Shown piece by piece: positions 10,929 through 21,195 of a DNA stretch of 61,741 bases. Source of the DNA: Exophiala sp. HKRS030 (lineage: Eukaryota; Ascomycota; Eurotiomycetes; Chaetothyriales; Herpotrichiellaceae); contig JAHWDD010000019.1 in the NCBI GenBank assembly GCA_023897205.1, forward strand, positions 121,496-183,236, read 5' to 3'. Positions within the stretch are counted from its first letter, which is position 1, and the number at the start of each line of letters is the position of its first letter. Below the pieces are notes generated by a model. The model was not told the origin of the DNA. It saw only the letters and a program-made list of their open reading frames with translations, and did no database searches. The translations under genes and the position numbers were made by a program.

Positions 10929-12665
10929 TGCCACCAAAAGCCCATGGGTCTGCACTCTTGGTCACGACCTCTTTATCGACCTCCTACCACGGCTTCCTAT
11001 GGCTTTTGGGCATCCAATCACGGGCAGCGGATGTTGGGCGGATGTCGGCGGAGCCGTCGCGACCGATTTGGTGACCTTTAACCATGGTTTCTTATAGCTT
11101 TTAGGCATTTAATCATGGCGTAGTGGATGTGACGGAGTGTTTTATATCTTATCACACTTCTTCGTGAATTTTAGGCATCTAAATATAAGCATTTAATTAT
11201 AGGTAGCGAATTTTGGCGAAGTGGTAGCGAAGTATTTCATATTTTATCACGTTTTACTACGCTCCTTCGTGGATTTTATCTGCGAACTGTCGCGACCACT
11301 TTAATGATCACTCGGTCCTCACCTGTTTCGTGCATTATTCTGCTCATTATGTTATAATTCTCCGTGTATTACCTCGCCAATCACGAATTAAAGCTCATTT
11401 TCCCTAGAATACTATGGTATCTTATTCTGACGGTCTCTTCCGGCCTATATCCCGCTTCTTATCCACCTCTATCACGACATTTATTTAGCAGAAAAGCACT
11501 ATACATTTAGTCTAGCCTTTTACTCTATATTAGACTGTCTTAGCGATAAAGCTTCACTAATACTTAAATAAAGCTTAAAGAACTATACCCTTTTTCTGAA
11601 TTAGGTGACCAAATAATAACCCGCATTTTCTTCGATCTATACATGTTAATTAGGTGAGGGGCGTCTTAACAGGTCCCCTAAATCTAAGGGGGTAGCATTG
11701 GAATTTGCCCGCTTTAAAGCGGTTAGTTAACTAAGCAATTCATGCACTATGGTTAGTACTTATAATCATTCTGATACCCTTTCCAGCGATTAAGCAACAT
11801 GTTAATGATTGAGTATAGTAATATACCTCTGCATATATTATAAAGAGTGTAAAATAAGACGCTAAAGACCATGGAAGGATGCCACTCGAGTGGTCGCGAT
11901 AGCACGAATAAAATGCCATAGTATACTGTGATAATGCACTGCATAAGCGACGAAATATAGGAAGAACTGTGGTAAAAGGTCGCGCTAAGACTTATTAGCT
12001 TAGTGACAAAATCGTTCAAAAAGTGCGGTGAAGTGTGAAACATATCTCCTGAATGACTACTCTTGACTAGATAAAGTAACACATGGAAAATAATGGTCAA
12101 GATGATTCGTGGCAAAATCCATAAAGAAGCGTGGTAAGATGTAAAGACTTCGCTCATATCCGCTGCGCCGTGATTAGATACCCACAAGCCATGGGAAATA
12201 CATAGTGGTGAGGGGTTAATAAAGAGGTCGCGACCAAGAGTACAGAACTATGGTTTTCTGTGGCAGAATGTGAAACGCAACCAGGGTGAAATTAAAATTG
12301 CGCTTTAATTCGTGATTGGACGAGACAATATACAGGAAATAGTGGGTAGATAGACATCAAAAAGGCCGCGACAGTCGCTAGGCAAAATCCACGAAGAAGC
12401 GTGATAGAACATGAAACACTCCGCCAATGTCCGCTGCGCTATGATTGGATGCCATAAAGCCATACGAAACTGTGGAAAGAAGTTATCAAAGCGATCGTGA
12501 TGATTTGCGGGCGAAATGCATGAAGAAGCGTGATGAGACGTGAAACATTCCGCCAACGTCCGCTGCGCCGTGATTGGATTAGGAAAGGCATGGGATGCCG
12601 TGGAAAGATGTCGATAAGGAGGTCGCGGTCAAGGATGCAGACCCATGGTTTTTCGGGGGCAAGAT
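10929..12665. mobile_element. Fold-back element with subrepeat-rich inverted arms
   Basis: The left end (10929 onward, CCATGGGTCTGCACTCTTGG) is matched in reverse complement by the right end near 12660 over at least 120 bp at high identity. Both arms consist of repeats of about 120-140 bp with recurring words: GAAGAAGCGTG, CGCTGCGCCGTGATTGGAT, AAAGAGGTCGCGA and their complements. At least four units are visible in the right arm (12120-12660). The centre is AT-rich with many TA steps, consistent with repeat-induced point mutation. No transposase is encoded. It looks like a nonautonomous, fold-back or MITE-like element. Related arm pieces occur at 37540-37740 and 42525-42690. Confidence 0.65.
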
Positions 12666-13059
12666 ATGCTGCTTCACGTTATCCACCCTAGGATGCCGAC
12701 TTTTCCTAGCCCCCATTCATTTTAGGAATACTGGTACCGTATTGTAACAGGCACAGGGAAAGCATCACGCTCGTCTCATTCATGTTTCTGTATCAACAAT
12801 ACCGTCAGACATCCTCGTTTGTCGCTGATTCATCTTTGCAACATCCAGTAGCCGTGGGTACAGTACTGTAGTTGTCACATAGAACAAGATCACTTTTATC
12901 AGAACTGAGGATTCGCCATTTACTAGCATACCTCCTCTAACGATTATGCTGTAACAATTTCCAGTCTACTCAGTTAGCCAAGCCAGGGCGATTCTTGAAA
13001 TGGAGACTGCACTGCCTTTTCGAGTACTACAGTATCAGGTGGTGAGATAGGAAACAATG

Positions 13060-13830
13060 GTGTATTGTACTGCACTTTCCGCCTAGAGCACAATATATGC
13101 AGGCAATACATGTCACGCTGTCCTGGACCGTACGGACGCGGAGTTTCCCAAGCGAAGTAAGTCTTAGGAATCTCTATACTTCACGATGCTTCAAAATCTA
13201 CCAACACACGAGCGCTGGATGGGCATCTTCTACTTTGACCTGGCAGACAGATACACACCAAGAATATTAAGAAACCAATGTACAGTACCAGAGATCTACG
13301 TACCAAAGATAATGGTTGCTCGGGCCAGGCATATGTTTGCAGTCACAGTACTGTATCAGGATTGCATCAACAAATGGACAAGCAAACAGAGCAGCTTCAA
13401 AAAGCCCGATCACCTCAAGCGGCATAAGGCAAGCATTCATAAATTGTCTGATAGTCCAATGTATAGATGCTAGGTTGGAGGTTGCAGGAGGCCTTTCATA
13501 CACCAGGACAGCCTTCGTGCTCATCTAAGAACCCATTTAGGGAAGCTTGAGATCCGTACTCGGTATGTCGCCGGTCTCGACCCACGAAGTTCGGCATGTA
13601 ATCCGCTGTGGGAAGACGAACTCACTTGATGACTGTGGATTCTCAATGTTTGGGTCAAGTCTTACGGGTCCAGTGGCGAGGGACTTGTAGCAGAATCTCG
13701 ACTGCGAGGTTGGTGAGTGTAACGGTTCTCGTGGTCAACAGCTAAGTAGCTGGTCCCATGGCATCAGAATGGAAACATCGTATAGTGAGAGTCGCACGTC
13801 AAGTTTACACGAAATAATTACATGTACGCT
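13060..13830 (+). pseudogene. Decayed duplicate of the C2H2 zinc-finger gene
   Basis: The sequence aligns through most of its length with 7950-8730, including the first finger (KKPDHLKRHKASIH), the second finger and the 3' flank with AGCAGAATCT. The coding frame is broken. A tryptophan codon of the intact copy (TGG in AGATGCTGGG) is TAG at 13471-13473, and further stops and indels follow. The TGG to TAG change is C to T in a CpA context on the other strand, as expected for repeat-induced point mutation. The upstream flank shares little with the intact copy. Confidence 0.8.
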
Positions 13831-13994
13831 AACGCAAGCGACGTTGATTGGGCGCCTATGAGCTTGATTCCTCGATCTAGTCCACGTAAGAAGGGTTTCG
13901 GGTCTTTTACGCTGATCTATGTGGATTGCTACTGTACTGGTACTTTTCTTACTGTACCCATGGTGTTGTCCGTATAGAACCGTTCTAAATCCAT

Positions 13995-14546
13995 CTAAAA
14001 GAGTACATCAAAGTTATCCTGCAGGGCGTCAACATCCACACAGAATTCGCGGACTAATTCTTTCAGTTTTGTTAACCATGAATATAAATCCCAGAAAGTC
14101 GCTGTAGGGAGCTCGAAGGCACAACTTAGATGAGCCTTTAATAGCAACTCTTTCCCAGACCAATCAGCGATTGCCTCGTCGACAAAATATCGGCGCTCTG
14201 CATTCAGCCGTCTTTGTGCATTGTGGAGGGATATTTCATGTATAGATGCCTGTCCTTGGCCGTGAATCAGTCTCGCCTCATTTTCCTCGGCTTCTTTGTG
14301 TAATTGCTTCATTCTTTGGAGAGATGCAAGAACAATGGAAGCAGAGAGGTAAACAGCTCGAAATCTCCCTGCTAGCTCCTTTTCGACACCCGCAAGAGGA
14401 GGACCATTCAGATATTCAGAAAGGTTCTCTAGGCTGTATTGATGGGGAGGTTCGAGGAAAGTGCTCTCGATAAGGTCTGTATCAACATTGTGGCATAACC
14501 CAAGCTCTGGTGCCGGTTGCGAAGGCTTTCTCGAAATGACCGACAT
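13995..14546 (-). CDS. Hypothetical alpha-helical protein, 183 aa
   Basis: A single open frame starts with ATG at 14546. The central part is strongly helical and charged (LQRMKQLHKEAEENEARL and AQRRLNAERRYFVDEAIADW), suggesting a coiled coil. It ends with an acidic segment. I do not recognise a family. It lies upstream of the HP1-like gene on the opposite strand, so the two could share an upstream region, although they are about 0.76 kb apart. Confidence 0.6.
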   Translation of the reverse strand: MSVISRKPSQPAPELGLCHNVDTDLIESTFLEPPHQYSLENLSEYLNGPPLAGVEKELAGRFRAVYLSASIVLASLQRMKQLHKEAEENEARLIHGQGQASIHEISLHNAQRRLNAERRYFVDEAIADWSGKELLLKAHLSCAFELPTATFWDLYSWLTKLKELVREFCVDVDALQDNFDVLF

Positions 14547-15308
14547 GTTGACGGTGCGTGCATTATGTGTACTTTACCATCTATTACCCACCTTCAAACT
14601 CAGGTAATGCTTAGCTATTGCACATTAGCGATGATGAAATTCTTCAGTCGAGAAACTGACGATATGGTTTCAGCTTGTAGCGGCATCACTTACTGTGCTG
14701 CCACTTGAAGCTGGGTCTGCTCTCACGTGGGAAGAATTTTCTAGATGTGCACCTAGGCTGTCGCTAATCGAGGGGCTTGCACTACGAATGAACTGCGCGG
14801 ATCGCAAGGGTGGAGTACCCGAACTTTGCGACCGAATCTGTCCGTCCTGGTCGGAGAAGCAGTAAATGAAACATTTCAAGAGCAGCATTACTGATCTGCG
14901 AATAAAGATAGAGTACTGGAAGCATACTGTATCCCGAAAAGGTTCCAATAGCACTTATATTTTCAAGCCCCATTTGTACCCACCATATCGGGGGGATAAT
15001 GAGGCCGTTTGTATCTAGTATCATTAACTGATTCTGTTTATCGGAGGGTAAGGAGCTCCCACATGTTCTGGTCTCAATAAATACCGTGGTGACATGCCGT
15101 GTCATGCTTTACCGTGGCTATTGTTGACTAGGGCTGTTGAGCTCCATGGAAGCCCGTGGCACACTAGCGTTTAGGGCCTAAAAGCTTCAAGACCGTGGAC
15201 AACTATACTGTACAGTAACATTACCACCTCCAACATTTCCGCTTTACGGTAACGGAGACTCATGGGATAGGCAGCCTTTCCTAAGTTTCACCTATCGTGA
15301 GGATCGAG
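14547..15308. other. Intergenic, conflicting ORFs
   Basis: Two overlapping minus-strand frames (14670-14954 and 14782-15105) contain hydrophobic stretches but neither resembles a known protein. No consistent splice model was found. Near 15205 is a TACTGTACAGTA word pair. Confidence 0.4.
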
Positions 15309-16058
15309 ATGCCAAAGGTGGCCGGACGACAGAAGACCAAGAGCATCGACACCACATCCAGCTTATCGACATGTCCAAGCATTCTTCACCGCTTGATCGA
15401 GTCATTGATTCAGGGAGAAAAGGACACCACGCATTATCCTTCACGCTGCTCGATTCCAATCGAGACCTGCCAAGCCGAGCCCTATGACAAATATTCAAGG
15501 AGAGAGCCTACCCAGACAGACTGCCATGCAGCCAATTTCCAAGTGGATTATATCAAGCGTTCTAGATACGATGGGAAACGCCAGATGGTGCTGTATGAAG
15601 TTAAATGGCTTGGGTACCCAGACTCTGAAAACACTTGGGAGCCAAGAGAAAACTTACTTCCGTAAGTCTGCGATACTATATGTCTGGAGTTCTTCTCCGC
15701 ATTAACAGTTCGTAGAAATTGTTTTATCAATCTTCTAGTTCACCATTACCTCCTCGGATTGTCTCGAAAAAATCGGCCGTACGACGTTCGAGTAGTGTCG
15801 AGCAAGGGTGTCAGTAGCGCAGAAAGAATCGTCGGCAAGGAGAATTTCACTATGCATCTCGATCGTATAAGCCAGGTGCTTCAAGCTAACTGGGAGCAAG
15901 AAGTGGAAGAAGTCATAGCAATAGAATTTCCATCAAACAGAGAGCCCATGGCAGTCGTTAGGATCAGTAGTGGGCAGAAGTGCACCGTGTCCACAGAATG
16001 GCTGGCGCTCCACTGCCCGGGGAGAATGCTGAGGGCATATGAGGCTACTATCAGATGA
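15309..16058 (+). CDS. HP1-like protein: chromodomain plus chromoshadow domain
   Basis: Two exons (15309-15661 and 15716-16058) with a 54-bp intron give 231 aa. The chromodomain (about residues 76-137) reads NFQVDYIKRSR, then YEVKWLGYPDSENTWEP. The splice restores its C-terminal helix (ENLLPNCFINLL). Aromatic-cage positions are F77, W100 and Y103, with Phe in place of the usual first Tyr. The C-terminal 60 residues match a chromoshadow domain ending CPGRMLRAYEATIR, the dimerisation module of HP1/Swi6. HP1 proteins bind methylated H3K9 and build heterochromatin. The protein is close to normal HP1 length. It lies 504 bp upstream of the JmjC-SET gene on the same strand. A normal genome also has a housekeeping HP1, so this may be an extra paralogue. 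Confidence 0.85.
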
Positions 16059-16562
16059 AAAGGACCACAATGATCTTTACAGTACCACTGTGATAGCATA
16101 ATGCGATCGACATTAAGGGGACACTGATGAATTTGACCTTGAATCCTCTTACCTCCAAGACTTCTTATGGTCATCCACGAGTTCTGAGACGCCACCCGAA
16201 TGAGATCGATCTTGGCATGTGAACTTGCGCGATACGGCTACACCAGGATAACGCGCCGGCACAGAGAGCCCAATCAGAATGCATTTTGGCAATCCAGCTA
16301 TCCAGTAATCGGCCACGGTGATGATGTTGATAGTTTCATTTGTCCTGATTTCTCCCTGATTTCTCCCCTGGGACATGCAGGCTACCACCAATCGCATATC
16401 ACACGCAGCCGCCAGCACTTATCACGTGAAATTACGCTAACTCTTCTGAGTATAACCTCCCCGGCAGTAAACCCGTGTACTCCAAGCTGTCAACAAGTTA
16501 AATAACCCCTTTTCAGCATCGATTCGAAGCCATCAAACCCTCCTGGGCCCAAATCGCTAAAA

Positions 16563-19424
16563 ATGTTAAGCATTGCCAAAGAGATAGTGGTGATAAAGCA
16601 GACAATCGGAGAGCTGAAGGTAACCGTTGAGTCGCACATCGGACACCTCAGAACTGGGCGTAAACACGCCAAACACTTGCGGGTCGGCGAACCTTCTCGG
16701 GAGGAGCCGACGTGGGCGTCCACTATAAGACTTCTCTTGGACAAGTGCTCAACTAGTATTCACAATGTTGAGGAAAGGCTTCAAAAACATCCCGACCTAT
16801 ACGATAGCGACGAATCCAACAGTCAGTCGTCTCCCGAGGAGAATCGTCCGGAATTGGTTGAAGAGCATCATTCAGTTCAGAACAACAGCGGCCATGTTCC
16901 CACCACTCTGGCTACTAGTGATGGTCAGACACTACATACCTCTCTAGGTCCGGTCGATACTCTCGTTGCAGCAAACGGTACCAGATCTTGTCAGTTCTCT
17001 AGCTTCATTCCTTACAGCATTGAGGATGGAGTCGTTGTTCTCGCTCCCTCCAGCTCTCAATATCGTGACATACCGTTGCTACTCTCGGAGGCTCAAAAAA
17101 TGGGGGCTCGTGAAACAGGAGTCTTTAAATACCGACTGCCCGATGATCTTGACTTAGCTACCCCGGCTGTCAGCAATGATATCATGAACGTGTCGAGATT
17201 CTCCTCTTATTTTGACTCCAGGGGGCTTCAACGCATATCCAGAACCGAGCAAATGGAGACAATCATGACCGGTAGTCTCGAGGCACAACCTGCAGACCCA
17301 GCCAAACTAGCCGAGATCTTGGAACAGCGCCTTACGGATCCTGAAGCCATGAGTAGAATCCGTTACTGTACGGATATTCCCGCACGAACAGCAGAAGACC
17401 GCCGTCGCCTTGGCTTGCCTAAGGAGTCGCCGATTTGGCCTGTGAAGGGTAACCAGTTGGAGCGAACCAGAGACCAAACCCCCGGCATCCACTGGCCATA
17501 CGGGTATATCGCCAATGAGTATGGCTCATTATTCGCCACTCATATTGAGGACGGGGAGTTGGTATCCATGAACGCTATGCACGGCGGGTCAGCGACAGTA
17601 TGGAATGTGGTAGCTCCGAGTGACCGCTCTCTTATCGAAGACCAGGTCACAGGAACATGCGCACAGAAGGTACGCCACGCGTCTCTTTGGATGCGCCGTT
17701 CGGATCTAGAAGCCATAGGTGCCTCATTTGTCACTTTTGCCCAACGTCCGAGAGAGGTGGTGGTCGTGTGGGGAGATGCCTACCACGGAGGTGGCACTAC
17801 TGGGCCCAAAGTCGCTGAAGCCGTCAACTATGCCCCTCCCAATTGGAGCATCAAAGGCTATGCTGAGTGTGGCTCGGAATGCGATGGCTTTCCTATTCCG
17901 AACGCATCGCTCGAGTTCCGCGATGCGGACACCCCAGAACGCGAGCAATGGGAAGACCTTGCACAAAGGAACCAAACGATAACGTCAACAAGACGCCAAC
18001 ACGCCGCTTCGCGCGCCGGGGAGCCCGCGGCAAAGCCTGCGGTTGATGGAGGCCTGCGAAAAAGGTCCCAGGATGCCCCAACCCCGTTAGAAAGGCGGCC
18101 AAAGCGGGTCTGCGTGGCGCCGTCTGCCACAGTCGCTCATAGCGGTCCTTCCAGCAACCTTATTTCCCACATGGTGCAGGCCATACACTGCAGAGACGCC
18201 ATCCTACAATTCATGGATATTGTTCGCGGTCGCCGCTCAATTGATCCTACAGTGTTGCGAACGAACCAGAACGACGGCGGGATTTCAATTCTAAATGCCC
18301 TTGATGAAGTATCGAACAAGATAAAGTATCATCAATTTCTAACTCGCTTGCATCAAGCTCGCCTTGCTCAGGATGCGACGAAGTACATGGGAAGCCGTCA
18401 CCGAGTCCCTAAAGGTCTGATTTCAAAGATTCTCCGTGGCACAGGAATGACCGCCCGTCAATATCATTACCATAGAAGCCAAGGCGAAGGATGGCAAAAG
18501 TACCAGGAGGTCTTCCCTGGCATCCTTGGCTTTCTTCTCTTTCATCCCATGTCATTTCAGTTTTCCTCACGAGACTGGATTACTCTGTCAAAAGTCGAAC
18601 TCATGGCCCTGAAAGACCAAGTCAATCCAGAACGCATCGCGACGCTGTGCACTGCGGGAAAGTTATTCGAGAAATCACTCCTGGAACATTCCGCCGATGA
18701 CGTCGATTATATGTGGGAAAATACGAGCGCACCCGTGGACAAACTCTCCGACAAGGATTTGCTCGCTTCTCTGCAAATGTTTCCGTCAACAGATGTTAAC
18801 ATATATGACAAAGATGCGTACCCAAGACGGCCAAAGCCCAAGCGTTGGCCCACCAATTTATATTGGCCGTGCGACGACCCGACCTCGGTGTCTCCGTCTG
18901 CTAGAACACAGTGTGAACTGTGTGACGAGAGTCAATGTGGATGTACCAACATTCGTCTCGAAACACCGCCGCGAATTCGCATGTACGAGGGCAAAGGCCG
19001 AGGGTTGCAAGCTGTTGCCAGGGACGCAGGTCAGGTCGCTCACAAGAAAGGGGATATTATCGGAAAATTCACGGGTGTTTTTACGTCTCCGAAGGCATGT
19101 AGCAATGGAAGATGTATCGAGGTTTTGAGGCATGATCTCGATGACACAAAGCCCGTGCTTGTAGCACTGATAAACTGCGAGGATCGAGGGAACATCTTTC
19201 GGCTAATGAATTCTGATTGTGAGCCCACGGTCGAAGTGTTGGGGATGGTTATTTCTGGTAGGTTCGAGCTAGTGGTCCGGGCTCAAAAGGATATCCGCGA
19301 TGGACAAGAACTGACCTTTAACTACGGTCGAGGCTACTGGGGGGAAAAGCCATGTCCCTGCCCGAAATGCACACTACGTAGGTCACGTGCTCATAACTAC
19401 GTCGACGTAGTTATGAGCACGTGA
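16563..19424 (+). CDS. JmjN-JmjC-SET protein (demethylase-type plus methyltransferase-type domains)
   Basis: An uninterrupted 953-aa frame. Residues about 155-195 resemble JmjN (MGARETGVFKYRLP). Residues about 305-430 match a KDM4-type JmjC domain: Y315, FATHIED with H327 and E329 as the HxE iron ligands, N337, and the distal H408 in AYHGGG. The lysine that binds 2-oxoglutarate in KDM4 is T345 here, at conserved spacing. Residues about 803-936 form a SET domain: GKGRGLQAVA, a variant NHSC motif (MNSDCEPTVEV), ELTFNYGRGYW with the probable catalytic Tyr921, and a post-SET CPCPKC. A Cys cluster at about 784-795 may be pre-SET-like. The middle (500-760) is unrecognised. The substrate cannot be read from sequence; association with H3 lysine methylation is inferred from the families. 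Whether either active site works is uncertain because of T345 and the altered NHSC. Confidence 0.85.
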   Translation: MLSIAKEIVVIKQTIGELKVTVESHIGHLRTGRKHAKHLRVGEPSREEPTWASTIRLLLDKCSTSIHNVEERLQKHPDLYDSDESNSQSSPEENRPELVEEHHSVQNNSGHVPTTLATSDGQTLHTSLGPVDTLVAANGTRSCQFSSFIPYSIEDGVVVLAPSSSQYRDIPLLLSEAQKMGARETGVFKYRLPDDLDLATPAVSNDIMNVSRFSSYFDSRGLQRISRTEQMETIMTGSLEAQPADPAKLAEILEQRLTDPEAMSRIRYCTDIPARTAEDRRRLGLPKESPIWPVKGNQLERTRDQTPGIHWPYGYIANEYGSLFATHIEDGELVSMNAMHGGSATVWNVVAPSDRSLIEDQVTGTCAQKVRHASLWMRRSDLEAIGASFVTFAQRPREVVVVWGDAYHGGGTTGPKVAEAVNYAPPNWSIKGYAECGSECDGFPIPNASLEFRDADTPEREQWEDLAQRNQTITSTRRQHAASRAGEPAAKPAVDGGLRKRSQDAPTPLERRPKRVCVAPSATVAHSGPSSNLISHMVQAIHCRDAILQFMDIVRGRRSIDPTVLRTNQNDGGISILNALDEVSNKIKYHQFLTRLHQARLAQDATKYMGSRHRVPKGLISKILRGTGMTARQYHYHRSQGEGWQKYQEVFPGILGFLLFHPMSFQFSSRDWITLSKVELMALKDQVNPERIATLCTAGKLFEKSLLEHSADDVDYMWENTSAPVDKLSDKDLLASLQMFPSTDVNIYDKDAYPRRPKPKRWPTNLYWPCDDPTSVSPSARTQCELCDESQCGCTNIRLETPPRIRMYEGKGRGLQAVARDAGQVAHKKGDIIGKFTGVFTSPKACSNGRCIEVLRHDLDDTKPVLVALINCEDRGNIFRLMNSDCEPTVEVLGMVISGRFELVVRAQKDIRDGQELTFNYGRGYWGEKPCPCPKCTLRRSRAHNYVDVVMST
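19383..19424. repeat. 42-bp perfect palindrome ending on a stop codon
   Basis: The two 21-bp halves are exact reverse complements meeting at GTC/GAC (19403/19404). Each end carries CACGTG and the next outer base pair does not match. The palindrome encodes the last 13 residues and the TGA stop of the JmjC-SET gene. In RNA it would form a hairpin with essentially no loop; in DNA it could be a cruciform or a dimeric protein site. Confidence 0.95.
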
Positions 19425-19800
19425 TGTTAAACTTTGAACACTACCATGAAATGCTTAGAAAATAGTTCCGGGAAGTGCGCAGTAGTAAAGCGTTATGAGC
19501 TAGCATACGCAGCTTACAATGCCCTTTGGGCCTTGCTACTGCCTAATTCGAAGACCTCAGTTGAACAGAAGGCATCGGGATCCTTAGAGTCTATAGAATA
19601 TCCCATAAGTCAAGCCCCACTGGAATACACAGGAAATTCGATTCGCACTGTAGGACAAAGCCATTACACAAATATATGCAAGGATCTAGTGATCAAAGTT
19701 GGGGTGCTTACAAGACTTGCTTAAAAAGAGAGGAAGAGTCTGTAAACGTATATGCCTCCCGTCCCGCGGGGCTTCCATTTTGTGACGTTGCAGCACGACC

Positions 19801-20442
19801 TCAATTCTCACTGTTGATCCCACCATCGGGGTTCTCTATCTCTTCCGCTTCTCCTTGGGTAGAATCACCATCGTTATCCGAACCAAACAACATGTCGTCT
19901 TCCGGTGTATATACATCTTCGAAAGAGTTGCCGCAATTATCATGTGCGGATTCCATAGGAGAAGGAGGTTCACGAGGAGAATCGACTTCTGCTAGTGATG
20001 GCGATAGAATGGGGTTTCTTTGTAGAAAGGCTTCATCCTTCTGGTCACGTGGATTCTCTGTGAAGTTGCCTTTGGTATTTATGTTGCGTTGCTCGAGCGG
20101 GTATTTGTTCCAGTATTCTGCTTCAGCCTCGTAGGGAACAGAGGAAGCAGACTGCCAAACCGGGCGAACCTTTACCAGATACTGTAGACGACCGTGCAAT
20201 ACACGATGTGCTAGAAGGCACTCGGAATGCCACGACTCTAAAGTGGGCCTCGGTGTCCGATGTGATGAAACACTATCATATGCCCTCCTCGTTTCCGTTT
20301 CAATTGTTGAGCTTGCGGCACTATGACGCTGCTGAAGAGCTTGTGCCTCCATCTTTACCATGTCTCGGTTGGGGTGTCTTAATACGATGCAAGGATAATC
20401 GCGTTTCCTAGATTTATAGGATTTCTTGCGCGACCTTCCCAC
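19801..20442 (-). CDS. Basic/acidic protein with weak chromodomain-like motif
   Basis: An open frame of 213 residues has no ATG at its 5' end; the first ATG codon is at 20361, so a 5' exon is possible. The N terminus is rich in Arg and Lys (nuclear-localisation-like). The middle contains LLAHRVLHGRLQYLVKVRP followed by W, then a helix with EAEYWNKYP, which recalls the start and end of a chromodomain (hR..GrlqYLVkw) without a clear core. The C-terminal third is very acidic. The gene converges on the JmjC-SET gene. The chromodomain link is tentative. Confidence 0.5.
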   Translation of the reverse strand: MGRSRKKSYKSRKRDYPCIVLRHPNRDMVKMEAQALQQRHSAASSTIETETRRAYDSVSSHRTPRPTLESWHSECLLAHRVLHGRLQYLVKVRPVWQSASSVPYEAEAEYWNKYPLEQRNINTKGNFTENPRDQKDEAFLQRNPILSPSLAEVDSPREPPSPMESAHDNCGNSFEDVYTPEDDMLFGSDNDGDSTQGEAEEIENPDGGINSEN

Positions 20443-20835
20443 GGTTATACGTGGTCGCGGCTGCCCTGACGATTCCGGTGGGGATATCGCGGCACGGAAG
20501 GTATTGCAGAATTAGCTGCGTACGTCATGTTCTCCCATCCAAATTGATTGAGGAAATGACATTAGTTACCCAAAACTATGTTCGTCCTCTGGAACATGTT
20601 GTACGGTACATATGCTCCTGGGATTGCCCACCTTCTATTTGCCTTTCCTTGTAGCAGTCCAGCATGGCACTACAGGGTGATGGATAATGTCGCTTGTTGT
20701 ACTTTAGATGTTGTAGAGCTGGAAGGGCAAGGACCTGAATAAGAAAACTTTTCGTTTCATTCCTGCAATTTCTTCATAACTTTTCGAGGAAGAGTATTAC
20801 AGTATGAGGTTGAACTTGACATCTCTATGAAGGAG

Positions 20836-21195
20836 CTACCGTATTGTGACACACTTGTTAATGCTTCTTGGAGGAATTTGTATTACTCGAGGTCGGCTAG
20901 CTTTCACCATTCGCCTCTCTTGGGCCATACCCACGGTGAATTCCTGGTCAATTTCACAAAAGACGCCCTCCTTCGCATCCAAGTGCTCTGAAATTATATT
21001 AGTCCGTAAAGAGAGCTTGCTGATGCGAGTACTGAGGGCCTTACGTGTCGTTGCTCTTCGGCTACTCTCCAGAACCTCAGCTAGTGACTGAAAATACTGT
21101 TTTGGAACGCTCTCAAGGCCAAAGGTCCTATCTAGGTCCACAAAGCTATGACACTGTGGCTCCTTTTTTATATGATCATCGAAGGTGCATGACAA
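20836..21195 (-). CDS. Hypothetical protein, 119 aa
   Basis: Short open frame with a helical, charged middle (SLAEVLESSRRATTRKALST) and a basic C terminus. No family recognised. It could be an isolated exon. The 20443-20835 stretch between it and the previous gene holds no other feature I can support. Confidence 0.35.
   Translation of the reverse strand: MSCTFDDHIKKEPQCHSFVDLDRTFGLESVPKQYFQSLAEVLESSRRATTRKALSTRISKLSLRTNIISEHLDAKEGVFCEIDQEFTVGMAQERRMVKASRPRVIQIPPRSINKCVTIR

Noticed and set aside
10929..12665. CRISPR-like array from regular subrepeats
   Set aside because: Units are direct, diverging 120-140-bp repeats in inverted arms of a eukaryotic genome, not short repeats with unique spacers.
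17719..18130. Several alternative open frames inside the JmjC-SET gene on both strands
   Set aside because: They are shadows of the long domain-bearing frame.
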